Source of the DNA: an uncultured Eggerthellaceae bacterium
Lineage (GTDB): Bacteria > Actinomycetota > Coriobacteriia > Coriobacteriales > Eggerthellaceae
Reading direction: 5' to 3'
DNA: 64,000 bases
Assembly: GCA_910588205.1 (NCBI GenBank)
Contig: CAJUQK010000001.1
Coordinates: 124,001-188,000 of the forward strand
The notes beneath the pieces are model-generated. The model made no database searches. It was not told the origin of the DNA and saw only the letters and a program-made list of their open reading frames with translations. A program made the translations under genes and the position numbers. Position 1 is the first letter of the stretch, and each line of letters opens with the position of its first letter. Of the stretch, positions 35,572 to 44,597 are shown one piece after another.

Positions 35572-37485
35572 CTAGAGCGCAGCGTCCCTGATCTTATCCA
35601 CGAACTCCCGCCGGTCGCAGGTACCTAGGTCGCCTTCGACCCGATCGCGCACGGAGATGGTCTGCTCGGCCACTTCAGCATCTCCCAGAACGACCATGTA
35701 GGGGATCTTCTGCTGCTGGGCTTTGGCTATCTTCACCTTCATGGGCTCGTTCTGATCATAGACCTCGACCCGGCCGCCTGCCCCACGCAATTCGCCCGCA
35801 AACTCCTCAGCAGCCTCCCGATGACGGTCGGCAATGGGGATGACAGCCACCTGTATGGGCGCCAACCACAAGGGCAAAGCGCCAGCGTAGTGTTCGATGA
35901 GGATGCCCAGGAAGCGTTCGATGGAGCCGAAGATGGCTCGGTGGAGCATCCAGGGCCGCTGCTCGGTATTATCTTGGGCGCGATAGGTCAGATCGAACCG
36001 CTCGGGCATGTTGAAATCTATCTGGACCGTGGAGCACTGCCAGGTGCGCCCGATGGCATCCTTCACCTTGATATCTATCTTCGGACCATAGAAGGCGCCG
36101 TCGCCTTCGTTGATGTCATAGGCTAGGTTGTGCCGCTCACATGCCTGCTTCAGGGCGTTGGTAGCATACTCCCACATGTCATCAGTGCCAATGGACTTAT
36201 CCGGCCGCGTGGAGATCTCAGCCTCATACTGGAAACCGAAGGTGCTCATGATGTGGTCGACCAGGTCGAGGATGGCCACTACCTCATCTACCACCTGTTC
36301 CCTAGTGCAGAACACGTGAGCATCATCCTGGGTGAAGCCGCGCGCACGCAAGAGCCCATGCACCACACCCGACATCTCATGGCGATACACCGTGCCGAAC
36401 TCGAAATAGCGCAGAGGCAGATCCCGGTAGGAATGCAGCTCGTTCTTGTAGAGCATCACATGCCCCGGGCAGTTCATGGGCTTCACGCCGTATTCGCTGG
36501 GACGGGGATCCTCTTCGGTACCTTCGTTGATCTCGAAGAAGTACATATTGTCCTTGTAGAACCCATAATGGCCGGAGGTCTTCCATACCTCGGCATTGTA
36601 GATATGGGGCGTGATGACCTCTTCGTAGCCGCGCTCGTATAGATCACGCCGAAGCCACTCTTGCAGAGTGCGGATCACCCGCGCACCCTTCGGCAGATAC
36701 ATGGGAAGGCCCACCCCCGCCATGGGATCCATCATATAGATGCCCAGCTCTCGACCGAGCTTGCGATGATCGCGCTTCTCGGCCTCCTCCAAGCGGGTCA
36801 AGTACTCTTCCAGATCCTTCTTCTTGAAGAAGGCGGTGCCGTAGACGCGCGTGAGCATCTCATTGTCAGCATCGCCCTTCCAATAGGCTCCGGCGGTCTT
36901 CATGAGCTTGAAGGCTCCCAGCTTGCCTGCTGAGGGAACATGAGGGCCACTGCAGAGATCGACGAAGCTGCCGTGACGGTAGAGGGTGATGTCCTCATCA
37001 GCAGGCAGGTCGTCGATATGCTCTGATTTCAAGCGCTGGTCCTTGAATGCCTCTTTGGCACCCTCATAGGTGAGGACCTCGCGCACGAACGGCTCATCCT
37101 TGGCGATGATCTCAGCCATCTTCGCTTCGATGGCGGCGAAATCATCCGTAGAGACGGGCTGCTCCAGGGCGAAATCATAGAAGAAGCCGTCTTCCGTGGC
37201 AGGGCCGAAGCCGATCTGAGCACCGGGGAACAACTCCTGGACAGCTTCAGCCATCACATGGGCCATGGAATGGCGCATGATATCCAAAGCCTCTGGGGAA
37301 CGGTCTGTGATGATCTCAACAGTGGCGCCATCGGAGACGGTGGCGGCAAGGTCGGCGAGCTGACCATCGATCTTTCCGGCAAGGGCGGCCTTCGCTAGAC
37401 CTGAGCCAATGGAAGCGGCAACGTCTTGGATGGATGCGCCCTCGGGTACTTCCTTCGCGCTGCCATCAGGGAGCAGTATCTTCAT
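35572..37485 (-). CDS. thrS: threonyl-tRNA synthetase
   Basis: A 637-residue class II synthetase: TGS domain (1-60), editing domain with HSMAHV and the CSGPHVPS segment, catalytic core (KPMNCPGHVMLYK, RYFEFGTVYRHEMSG, and the C-terminal GSIERFLGILIEHYAG motif 3), and an anticodon-binding domain at the end. The ATG at 37485 (MKILLPDGS) has AAAGGAATCACC upstream; 33 further in-frame codons overlap the zinc-ribbon gene and are ignored. No T-box is seen: the gene is 10 bases after the zinc-ribbon gene and shares its promoter. Confidence 0.96.
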   Translation of the reverse strand: MKILLPDGSAKEVPEGASIQDVAASIGSGLAKAALAGKIDGQLADLAATVSDGATVEIITDRSPEALDIMRHSMAHVMAEAVQELFPGAQIGFGPATEDGFFYDFALEQPVSTDDFAAIEAKMAEIIAKDEPFVREVLTYEGAKEAFKDQRLKSEHIDDLPADEDITLYRHGSFVDLCSGPHVPSAGKLGAFKLMKTAGAYWKGDADNEMLTRVYGTAFFKKKDLEEYLTRLEEAEKRDHRKLGRELGIYMMDPMAGVGLPMYLPKGARVIRTLQEWLRRDLYERGYEEVITPHIYNAEVWKTSGHYGFYKDNMYFFEINEGTEEDPRPSEYGVKPMNCPGHVMLYKNELHSYRDLPLRYFEFGTVYRHEMSGVVHGLLRARGFTQDDAHVFCTREQVVDEVVAILDLVDHIMSTFGFQYEAEISTRPDKSIGTDDMWEYATNALKQACERHNLAYDINEGDGAFYGPKIDIKVKDAIGRTWQCSTVQIDFNMPERFDLTYRAQDNTEQRPWMLHRAIFGSIERFLGILIEHYAGALPLWLAPIQVAVIPIADRHREAAEEFAGELRGAGGRVEVYDQNEPMKVKIAKAQQQKIPYMVVLGDAEVAEQTISVRDRVEGDLGTCDRREFVDKIRDAAL

Positions 37486-37495
37486 GGTGATTCCT

Positions 37496-38011
37496 TTAGG
37501 ATTCGTGGCTTGTGGTAGAGCTTGAGGAATGAGAACGGCGACGCGTCCGAGAGCTGGAAGAACCAGAGCGGCTCTTGGATCCACCGCCTACGGGCGTGGC
37601 GCAATAGGGGCATACCGTCCAAGCAGGCTCAAGGGCCTTCTCACAGTGAGAGCAGAGGTTCTTGAGCTGGGTGTGGCAGTTGGGACACAGGACGTAGTCC
37701 ATCTCAACGGGGTATCCACAGGTAGCGCATTCGCCATACTTCATCAGCTGGCGCTGCTTAAGGGCCACTTCCAGCTCCTGCTCGTCCTTGTCTATGCGCA
37801 GCATAGGCGGACGCAAGAGACAGTAGGCGATGACGCCCACGATGGGGACCAGCGCAACCACAGCCCAAACATACCAGGCTGCCCCGCGGAGATAGGCATC
37901 CCGCACCACCCAGACGATGGAGAGGACATAGAGGATCACCAGGAGGACGACCACCACGGTGAACGCGGCTTGCATCTGCGGTGTCCACAGCTGTGCGAAA
38001 AGCTCACTCAC
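37496..38011 (-). CDS. membrane zinc-ribbon protein cotranscribed with thrS
   Basis: A 171-residue protein: two N-terminal transmembrane segments (FTVVVVLLVILYVLSIVWVV and VWAVVALVPIVGVIAYCLL, resembling the PLD-nuclease-N/phospholipase leader type), a linker, then two zinc ribbons: CATC...CPNC and CSHC...CPYC, and a Ser/Arg-rich tail of ~30 residues (SGSSSSRTRRRSHSSSSTT). GTG start after AAGGAGTGAAGAA. Function unknown; it may be a membrane-anchored double-zinc-ribbon adaptor. Its strong linkage to thrS is the only context. Confidence 0.7.
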   Translation of the reverse strand: MSELFAQLWTPQMQAAFTVVVVLLVILYVLSIVWVVRDAYLRGAAWYVWAVVALVPIVGVIAYCLLRPPMLRIDKDEQELEVALKQRQLMKYGECATCGYPVEMDYVLCPNCHTQLKNLCSHCEKALEPAWTVCPYCATPVGGGSKSRSGSSSSRTRRRSHSSSSTTSHES

Positions 38012-38050
38012 TTCTTCACTCCTTATACTGCGTTCCTACTGCGGTTTGCG

Positions 38051-38059
38051 ATTATAGCA
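38051..38059 (-). promoter_or_regulatory. extended -10 promoter of the zinc-ribbon/thrS unit
   Basis: On the minus strand TGCTATAAT, a perfect extended -10, about 40 bases upstream of the GTG start. The -35 region is unremarkable. Confidence 0.6.
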
Positions 38060-38095
38060 AAGGCACAGATCTAGCTGGCTGAATGTGGAGAGCCA

Positions 38096-40759
38096 TCACA
38101 TCTGCTCGAGCTGGGATGCGACTCTCTCCAACTGGTCTTCGATCTCGTCGCGCTTCGCCGTGTCCTTCTGAATGATCTCAGGAGCCGCCTTGGCCAAGAA
38201 GTCGGGATTGGAGAGCTTCTTATCAAGCTTCGCCAAGTCAGCAGCCAACTTCTTCTGCTCTTTCTCAAGCTTCGCCTTCTCTTCGGCAAAGTCAACGAAC
38301 CCTGCGAGGTTCGTATAGACCTCCAGGTCAGAGACGATGCCCACCACCGCCTGAGAGGGCTTGGTCTCATCGGGAGAAGCCGTGAGCGCAGAGATGCGAG
38401 CCAACGACGAGATGAGCGTTGATTGCTGCAGGATCTGCTCCGCCTTGGAGGCAGAAGCCTTGACCGAGACGGTCAGCTCCTCCTTGGGAGAAACGCCGTA
38501 ACGCGAACGGGCAGAGCGCACCGCACCCACCACTTCGATCACCACGCGCACGCTATTCTCAGAAGCATCATCCACGAAGCCTGCCAACTCTGCGGCATTA
38601 GGCCAAGGAGCAGCTATGAGCATCTCTGGGCCTTCCTCTGGCCGCGGCATGGAGGCGTAGATGCGCTCTGTGATGAAGGGCATCACCGGATGCAGCAGGC
38701 GCAGAAGAGCGTAGAGCACGAATTGCAGGTTACGCTGACAGGCCAAGCGGTCTTCCTCATCAGCGGAGTTGAGGCGGCTCTTCGAGAACTCGATGTACCA
38801 ATCGCAGAACTCGTTCCAGATGAACGTGTAGAGCAGACGGGTCATCTCACTGAAGTCGAAACTGCCATAGGCCGCATCGATAGCCATCACGGTCTTCGCA
38901 AGGGAAGAGAAGATCCAGCGGTCAGCGCTGGTCCGGAGCTCAGGAGGACCCGGTGTGAAACCATCCATGTTCATCTCGACGAAACGGGCGGCATTCTTGA
39001 TCTTGTTCGCGAAGTTGCGGGCCGATTCGATGCGCTGATAGTCGAAGCGCAAGGTCTGCGAGCCGGTCACTTGAGACACCAGCCCGAAGCGCATGCCGTC
39101 AGCTCCGTATTCGGCCATGAGACCCATGGGGTCTATGCCATTGCCCCGGGACTTGCTCATGGGCTTGCCATCGGATCCCATGACCGTGGGATGGATGATG
39201 ACATCCTGGAAGGGGATCTCATCCATGCACCACTCAGAAGCCATCACCATACGCGCCACCCAAAGCCCCATGATGTCTCGGGCCGTTGAGAGCACCTGAG
39301 TGGGATAGAACTTGACCAAATCCGGTGCGTCCTTGCCCTCCTCACCCCAACCTTGGGTAGCGAACGGCCACAGCTGGGAAGAGAACCAAGTATCCAGCAC
39401 ATCTTCGTCTTGGCGCACGGCTGCTCCGCATTCCGGGCAAGTCTCTACGTCCTCCAAGAGGGCATCCTGCCAGCCGCAGGCATCGCAATAGAAGACGGGG
39501 ATCCGATGCCCCCACCACAGCTGCCGCGAGATGCACCAATCCTTCAGGTTATCCAACCAGTCGAGATAGACCTGCCCCCAGCGCTCAGGATGGAATGCCA
39601 CCTGGCCCTCAGCAACGGCCTTGCGCGCCGGCTCCTTCAGTTGAGAGACATCCACGAACCACTGCTCCGACAGCCAGGGCTCCAACGTGTTATGACAGCG
39701 ATAGCAGTGCATGACAGAATGGCTGATGTCTTCTATATGGTCCAAGAGGCCGAGTTCCTCGAATGCCTGGACCACGGCTTCGCGAGCTTCATCTCGGCTC
39801 ATGCCAGAGTACGGGCCGAACCCTTCGACCACATGAGCAGTCTCGTCGAAGATATTCACGCGCTCAAGCCCCGCACGATCCCCCATGGCGAAGTCATTGG
39901 GGTCATGGGCAGGCGTGACCTTGACGGCACCGGTACCATAAGCTGCGTCCACATGGAAATCAGCGAAGATGGGTATCTCGCGGTCAACCAGCGGTAGCTT
40001 CACCCTCTTGCCAATGAGGTCGGCATAGCGCTCATCGGACGGGCTCACGGCAACGCCGGTGTCCCCGAGCATGGTCTCAGGGCGCGTGGTGGCCACGACG
40101 ATATGGTCAACCCCCTCCACCGGTTCGACCAGCGGATAGCGGAGGTACCACAGATGCCCTGCTTCATCGGCATATTCTGCCTCGTCATCGGCGATGGCCG
40201 TGGTGCAGTGGGGACACCAATTCACGATGCGCTTGCCTCGGTAGATGACATCCCGGTGATACCAGTCCACGAAGAGCTTGCGCACCGCCAGGGAGAACTC
40301 CGGGCTCATGGTGAACTGCTCGTGATCGTAATCACAGCTGCAGCCCATGGCCTTGATCTGGCTGACGATGATGCCGCCGTATTCATCACGCCACTTCTGG
40401 CATTCTCCTATGAATGCCTCACGGCCTATCTCTCGACGATTGATGCCCTGTTCAGCCAGATGCTTGTCGACCTTGGTCTGCGTAGCGATGCCCGCGTGAT
40501 CGGTCCCCAATACCCACCGGGTCTGATAGCCCTGCATGCGAGCGCGACGGATGCAGGTGTCCTGGATGCTGTCGTTCAGGGCATGACCCATATGGAGCAC
40601 ACCGGTCACATTCGGAGGAGGAATGACGATGGTATAGCCCTCATCTGCATGAGGGCCGAAACCTTGGGAGCGCAGGAAATACCCACCTGCCATCCAAGCT
40701 TCGAAGATGGGCCGCTCCCAAGCGCTGAAATCCTCGGTAACCTTCTTGCCGTCCGTCAT
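38096..40759 (-). CDS. valS: valyl-tRNA synthetase
   Basis: An 887-residue class I synthetase. HIGH-type motif in PPPNVTGVLHMGHALN, KMSKS-type motif in GKPMSKSRGN, the CP1 editing domain with TTRPETMLGDTGVAV, zinc-binding CDACGWQDALLEDVETCPEC in the inserted region, and the C-terminal coiled-coil (FAEEKAKLEKEQKKLAADLA) that contacts the tRNA elbow. Start MTDGKKVTEDF with GAGGGGAAGAGCGGTAG upstream. 46 bases downstream of clpX. Confidence 0.96.
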   Translation of the reverse strand: MTDGKKVTEDFSAWERPIFEAWMAGGYFLRSQGFGPHADEGYTIVIPPPNVTGVLHMGHALNDSIQDTCIRRARMQGYQTRWVLGTDHAGIATQTKVDKHLAEQGINRREIGREAFIGECQKWRDEYGGIIVSQIKAMGCSCDYDHEQFTMSPEFSLAVRKLFVDWYHRDVIYRGKRIVNWCPHCTTAIADDEAEYADEAGHLWYLRYPLVEPVEGVDHIVVATTRPETMLGDTGVAVSPSDERYADLIGKRVKLPLVDREIPIFADFHVDAAYGTGAVKVTPAHDPNDFAMGDRAGLERVNIFDETAHVVEGFGPYSGMSRDEAREAVVQAFEELGLLDHIEDISHSVMHCYRCHNTLEPWLSEQWFVDVSQLKEPARKAVAEGQVAFHPERWGQVYLDWLDNLKDWCISRQLWWGHRIPVFYCDACGWQDALLEDVETCPECGAAVRQDEDVLDTWFSSQLWPFATQGWGEEGKDAPDLVKFYPTQVLSTARDIMGLWVARMVMASEWCMDEIPFQDVIIHPTVMGSDGKPMSKSRGNGIDPMGLMAEYGADGMRFGLVSQVTGSQTLRFDYQRIESARNFANKIKNAARFVEMNMDGFTPGPPELRTSADRWIFSSLAKTVMAIDAAYGSFDFSEMTRLLYTFIWNEFCDWYIEFSKSRLNSADEEDRLACQRNLQFVLYALLRLLHPVMPFITERIYASMPRPEEGPEMLIAAPWPNAAELAGFVDDASENSVRVVIEVVGAVRSARSRYGVSPKEELTVSVKASASKAEQILQQSTLISSLARISALTASPDETKPSQAVVGIVSDLEVYTNLAGFVDFAEEKAKLEKEQKKLAADLAKLDKKLSNPDFLAKAAPEIIQKDTAKRDEIEDQLERVASQLEQM

Positions 40760-40805
40760 CTACCGCTCTTCCCCTCTCTTCGAGCTAGGCTGTCCCAGTC
40801 GGTCT

Positions 40806-42203
40806 TCATGCGCTCTGGCGCGTCTTCTTTTGCAGCTTCTTCACCTCTGGGGTGGTCTCGCCGGTGATATCAGTGGCGCGAATCGTCACCTGCACAGGGC
40901 CTTTGGTCTCCGGCAGGTCGTACATGACATCCATCAGGATGCGCTCGCAAATGGAGCGCAGACCACGAGCGCCGGTACCATGCTCGGCCGCCTCGTGGGC
41001 GATGGCCATTAGGGCCTCGTCCTCTACCACGAGCTGAGCGTCCTCATAGGCGAACATCTTGGTGTATTGCTTGATGAGCGCATTCTTGGGCTCCACCAAG
41101 ATGCGCACGAGATCCTCCTCGGTGAGCTCATCCAAAGAGGTGATGACCGGAATGCGCCCGACGAACTCGGGGATCATGCCATATTTATTGAGGTCTTCTG
41201 GTAGCACTTGGGCCAGAAGCTCAGCATCAGCCTGCTTCTTCGTCTCTGGGATCTGAGAGGCGAAGCCCAGTCCGCTCTTCCCTACCCGCTGGCCGATGAT
41301 CTCAGGGAGCCCCACGAAGGCACCACCCAAGATGAAGAGGATGTTCTTCGTATCGATATGGAGCAGCTCTTGCTCAGGGTGCTTGCGCCCCCCCTGGGGC
41401 GGCACGCTAGCCTCACAACCCTCGACGATCTTCAGGAGCGCTTGCTGGACCCCCTCGCCTGAGACATCCCGCGTGATGGAGAGGTTCTCCGCCTTGCGGG
41501 CTATCTTGTCTATCTCGTCTATGTAGATGATGCCGATCTCAGCCTTCGCGATATCGAAGTCAGCGGCGGTGATGAGCTTCAGCAGGATGTTCTCTACGTC
41601 TTCGCCCACATAACCAGCCTCGGTCAGCGTAGTGGCGTCAGCTATGGCGAAGGGGACCTTGAGGGTACGCGCCAGCGTTTGGGCCAAGAGGGTCTTGCCG
41701 GAGCCGGTGGGACCCAAGAGCATGATGTTGCTCTTATCTATCTCCACCTCATCCGCAGGCGTCTCCTCATCAGCTTCGGCCGAATCTCCCATGGCGATGC
41801 GCTTATAGTGATTGTAGACCGCAACAGACAGAGCACGCTTGGCGGCCTCTTGGCCTACGACGTGCTCGGAGAGAGCCGCATGGATCTGATGGGGCGTTGG
41901 CAGCTCCTCTAGCCCAGACAAGAGGCTGTCGGACCCTTCGCCATCTTCGATGTCAGAGAAATCCCCCGGTGCCACCTCGTAGGGCCAGGAGGACGACTGT
42001 ATCTCTGGCGCAGACCGGTCGAAGCCCTCCGTTCGATTCGCCATCATCATCTCATGCATGAGGGCATCGGCGCATACAGTGATGCACTGATCGCAGATGA
42101 ATATCTCGTTGGGGCCTTGGATCATGGAGTTGGCCAGGCTGGCCGGCTTCCCGCAGAAGGCACAATGCACATCTGCGGGAGCGTTCCTATTCTCTTCTGT
42201 CAT
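40806..42203 (-). CDS. clpX: ATP-dependent Clp protease ATP-binding subunit ClpX
   Basis: A 465-residue AAA+ unfoldase. The N-terminal zinc-binding domain has CAFC ... CDQC, Walker A is [17 protein letters not shown], Walker [15 protein letters not shown], and sensor/arginine-finger region [16 protein letters not shown] ~20-residue acidic insertion ([20 protein letters not shown]) and a second ([18 protein letters not shown]) lengthen it relative to E. coli. It is 42 bases downstream of clpP and works with it. Confidence 0.96.
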   Translation of the reverse strand: MTEENRNAPADVHCAFCGKPASLANSMIQGPNEIFICDQCITVCADALMHEMMMANRTEGFDRSAPEIQSSSWPYEVAPGDFSDIEDGEGSDSLLSGLEELPTPHQIHAALSEHVVGQEAAKRALSVAVYNHYKRIAMGDSAEADEETPADEVEIDKSNIMLLGPTGSGKTLLAQTLARTLKVPFAIADATTLTEAGYVGEDVENILLKLITAADFDIAKAEIGIIYIDEIDKIARKAENLSITRDVSGEGVQQALLKIVEGCEASVPPQGGRKHPEQELLHIDTKNILFILGGAFVGLPEIIGQRVGKSGLGFASQIPETKKQADAELLAQVLPEDLNKYGMIPEFVGRIPVITSLDELTEEDLVRILVEPKNALIKQYTKMFAYEDAQLVVEDEALMAIAHEAAEHGTGARGLRSICERILMDVMYDLPETKGPVQVTIRATDITGETTPEVKKLQKKTRQSA

Positions 42204-42245
42204 AGCTCTCTCTAAGGTAAGCGGGCGCGGTCAGGGGCGGATGGC

Positions 42246-42848
42246 TTAATGATGGGTGATGATCTCATCCACCAGACCATAGTCCTTGGCCTGCTCAGCG
42301 GTCATGTAGTTGTCGCGCTCAGTGTCTGCCTGGATGGTCTCGATGCTCTGGCCGGTGTTGTCAGCCAGGATCTTGTTCAGCTGCTTGCGCGTCTTCAGCA
42401 TGAAATCAGCGACGATGGCTATCTCGGTCTGCTGGCCCTGAGCACCGCCCAGAGGCTGATGGATCAGCACCATGGAATTCGGCAGGCAATAGCGCTTGCC
42501 TTTGGCACCAGAAGACAGCAGCACAGCAGCCATGGAGGCGCATTCCCCGATGCAGATGGTAGAGACATCGCACTTGATGAAGTTCATGGTGTCGAGGATG
42601 CCCAGACCCGCGGTGACGGAGCCGCCTGGCGAGTTGATGTAAAGAGAGATGTCCTTCTCTGGGTCAGAACTCTCAAGATGCAACAGCTGCGCCACTACGG
42701 AATTCGCCACATGATCATCTATCTGCTCTCCCAGGAAGATGATGCGATCATTCAGAAGTCGTGAGTAGATGTCATAGCTGCGCTCTCCACGCGGTGATTG
42801 CTCGATGACGTAGGGGATCAATGCGTTCCTTGCAACTTCGATGCCCAT
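42246..42848 (-). CDS. clpP: ATP-dependent Clp protease proteolytic subunit
   Basis: A 200-residue serine protease that forms the proteolytic chamber for ClpX. Catalytic Ser in [13 protein letters not shown], His in VLIHQPLGG and Asp in DTERDNYM. The Q of GQAASM is replaced by E-C here, an uncommon but tolerated change. It lies between tig and clpX as in many Gram-positive genomes. Confidence 0.96.
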   Translation of the reverse strand: MGIEVARNALIPYVIEQSPRGERSYDIYSRLLNDRIIFLGEQIDDHVANSVVAQLLHLESSDPEKDISLYINSPGGSVTAGLGILDTMNFIKCDVSTICIGECASMAAVLLSSGAKGKRYCLPNSMVLIHQPLGGAQGQQTEIAIVADFMLKTRKQLNKILADNTGQSIETIQADTERDNYMTAEQAKDYGLVDEIITHH

Positions 42849-42930
42849 GATTCCTCGCTTTCGACAGGGACGCCCGAAGCGCCCTTTTCCTTTTGATTGA
42901 CACTATGATACAGATGTTCCGCTATTGCAA

Positions 42931-42973
42931 CATTGACCCAGCGTATCCATATCAAAGGCACACTGGGTCAATG
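42931..42973. promoter_or_regulatory. 11-bp inverted repeat upstream of clpP
   Basis: CATTGACCCAG (42931-42941) and CTGGGTCAATG (42963-42973) are perfect inverted copies 21 bases apart, in the 170-base gap between tig and clpP. Each arm contains TTGACC on one strand, which could double as a -35 box. It could bind a dimeric stress regulator or fold as a hairpin in the clpP leader; no T-run follows. Confidence 0.5.
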
Positions 42974-43018
42974 CAAGAGATCAGCTATGGGCTGGGTGAG
43001 AGGGCACAAACGGAAGGA

Positions 43019-44365
43019 CTATCTATCCGCTTTCTCGTCTGCTTCCTCACGCTCAGCGAAGTCCACCTCGGTCACCTTCGCCGTGCTGAGCACATCCTCC
43101 ATGGCCTTAGAGCGGATGATGCCCTCGCGGATCAGATAGAGTCGGCCGCTTGCACGCCACTCACGCTCCAGCTTCTTCGGGTCTTCCACACCCGCACGCT
43201 CGAACTCCAGGGTGATGTCCTCATCCGTTGCCTGGATGCCCTTATGGCGCGCCCAAGCGTCCAGAGCCAGTTCGCGCTTGGCCTCGTCCTGAGCCTGACG
43301 CTTCACATCTTCCTTGAACTCTGTGTTATCGATACCCTGCTGCATGAGATAGGTATCGAAGCTCATGCCCGCCCGCTGCAGCTGGCTGAAGAAGTCCTGC
43401 AGCAGCTCCGATTCGGTCTGCTCTGCCATGGCGGCAGGAACATCGCCCTGCACCCGCTCGATCAGCTGGAGCGCACAACCATTCTCCTTGATCTGAGGGA
43501 TGATCGTGGCCTTCTGCTGCTCCAGGGAAGAGGCGATCTCTTCACGCATGGAAGCCACCGTGTCGAAGCCGAGGGTCTCCTTCGCCCACTCGTCGGTCAG
43601 CTCAGGCACCTGCTCGGTCTTCACCACATTGCAGGTAACGTCGAAGGAGACCTTCTGACCTGCCAGGTCTGCCATGAGCATGGCAGATTCATCTTCGGGG
43701 ACATCTACAGTGAACGTGCGGTTCTCGCCCTTCTTGATCCCCTCGAGCTCCTTGTCCAAAGCCTCGGCATACAGGCCGGTGCCCAGGTTATAGAGCAGAG
43801 ATTCGCTGGTGAGAGAACCTATCTCTTCGCCATCCTCCTTGGTGGCCTTGATGGTCAGGTCAGCAGCGCGGTCTGCCGTGAGCTTCGTGGCCGCAGGAGC
43901 ATTCTCGTAGGACTTGTAGTGGTTCCGCAGCGCATCGACCTGAGAATCTATCTCCTTCTCCGTGGCCTTCTCAAAGGGGACCTCTACCTCTACTGGATCA
44001 TAGGAGGAAAGCTCCAGCTCTGGTTTCACGGTGACGGTCACCTCGAAGGTGAAGGGCTCACCGGGCTTGACGGGGTCGATATCACCGAAATCAGGAGATG
44101 CTACCGGGAAGAGACCCTGCTCTTCAACGACCTGGGGATACAGGCCGTTGACAAGGTCCTCCGTAGCAGCGGACAGGACGGATTCACGCCCGACAGCGTT
44201 GTCGATAACGGGACGAGGGGCCTTGCCCTTACGGAACCCCGGGAAGGAGTACTGACGCGCAAGGTCCTTGTACGTCTTGCCGACGTAGCTGTCCACTTCC
44301 TTAGCCTCTGCGGTGACGACCGCTTTGACCTTGCTATCTTCGAGCTTTTCGATCTTTGCTTCCAC
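43019..44365 (-). CDS. tig: trigger factor (ribosome-associated chaperone/PPIase)
   Basis: A 448-residue trigger factor: N-terminal ribosome-binding domain with the signature FPGFRKGKAPR, a central FKBP-type domain (~150-245; FTVDVPEDESAM), and the C-terminal chaperone arms. The GTG at 44365 (VEAKIEKLEDSK) has GAAGGGAAGACC upstream and matches where the family begins; the 16 extra codons in frame have no ribosome site. The tail is acidic. Located upstream of clpP-clpX as usual. Confidence 0.94.
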   Translation of the reverse strand: MEAKIEKLEDSKVKAVVTAEAKEVDSYVGKTYKDLARQYSFPGFRKGKAPRPVIDNAVGRESVLSAATEDLVNGLYPQVVEEQGLFPVASPDFGDIDPVKPGEPFTFEVTVTVKPELELSSYDPVEVEVPFEKATEKEIDSQVDALRNHYKSYENAPAATKLTADRAADLTIKATKEDGEEIGSLTSESLLYNLGTGLYAEALDKELEGIKKGENRTFTVDVPEDESAMLMADLAGQKVSFDVTCNVVKTEQVPELTDEWAKETLGFDTVASMREEIASSLEQQKATIIPQIKENGCALQLIERVQGDVPAAMAEQTESELLQDFFSQLQRAGMSFDTYLMQQGIDNTEFKEDVKRQAQDEAKRELALDAWARHKGIQATDEDITLEFERAGVEDPKKLEREWRASGRLYLIREGIIRSKAMEDVLSTAKVTEVDFAEREEADEKADR

Positions 44366-44426
44366 GTGGGTCTTCCCTTCGATCCTTCGTAGTTCCAATG
44401 GTTCTCTGTGCAATGGTTCCGTATGG

Positions 44427-44432
44427 TAACAT
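44427..44432 (+). promoter_or_regulatory. candidate -10 box for tRNA-Leu
   Basis: TATGG followed by TAACAT resembles the TATGG-TAATAT of the rimP promoter. It lies ~47 bases before the tRNA; the -35 region is not distinct. Confidence 0.4.
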
Positions 44433-44478
44433 ATGCGCTCGTTGCCCCTTGTGCGTTTGCGGGGCGAACAGATGGTGT

Positions 44479-44564
44479 GCGGGCGTGGCGGAATTGGCAG
44501 ACGCGCCAGATTTAGGTTCTGGTGGGCACAACCCGTGAAGGTTCAAGTCCTTTCGCCCGCACCA
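44479..44564 (+). tRNA. tRNA-Leu (anticodon TAG)
   Basis: Acceptor GCGGGCG pairs with CGCCCGC; D-arm, anticodon arm CCAGA-TTTAGGT-TCTGG with anticodon TAG, a long variable arm (GGGCACAACCC), T-arm GTTCAAGTCC and a genomically encoded CCA. The long variable arm confirms a type II (Leu/Ser) tRNA. Confidence 0.95.
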
Positions 44565-44597
44565 TATCCGATCGGCATCGTGAACGAGGATAAGGTC

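Noticed and set aside
42893-44392. Long open frame (~500 codons) on the plus strand opposite tig
   Set aside because: Leu/His/Arg-rich antisense reading of the trigger factor gene, with no motifs or start signal.
44479-44564. tRNA-Leu as an attachment site for an integrated element
   Set aside because: No integrase, no duplicated tRNA end and no foreign gene block next to it.
44433-44597. Extended N-terminus of the symporter
   Set aside because: It would translate through the tRNA-Leu gene; the ATG at 44598 has its own ribosome site.
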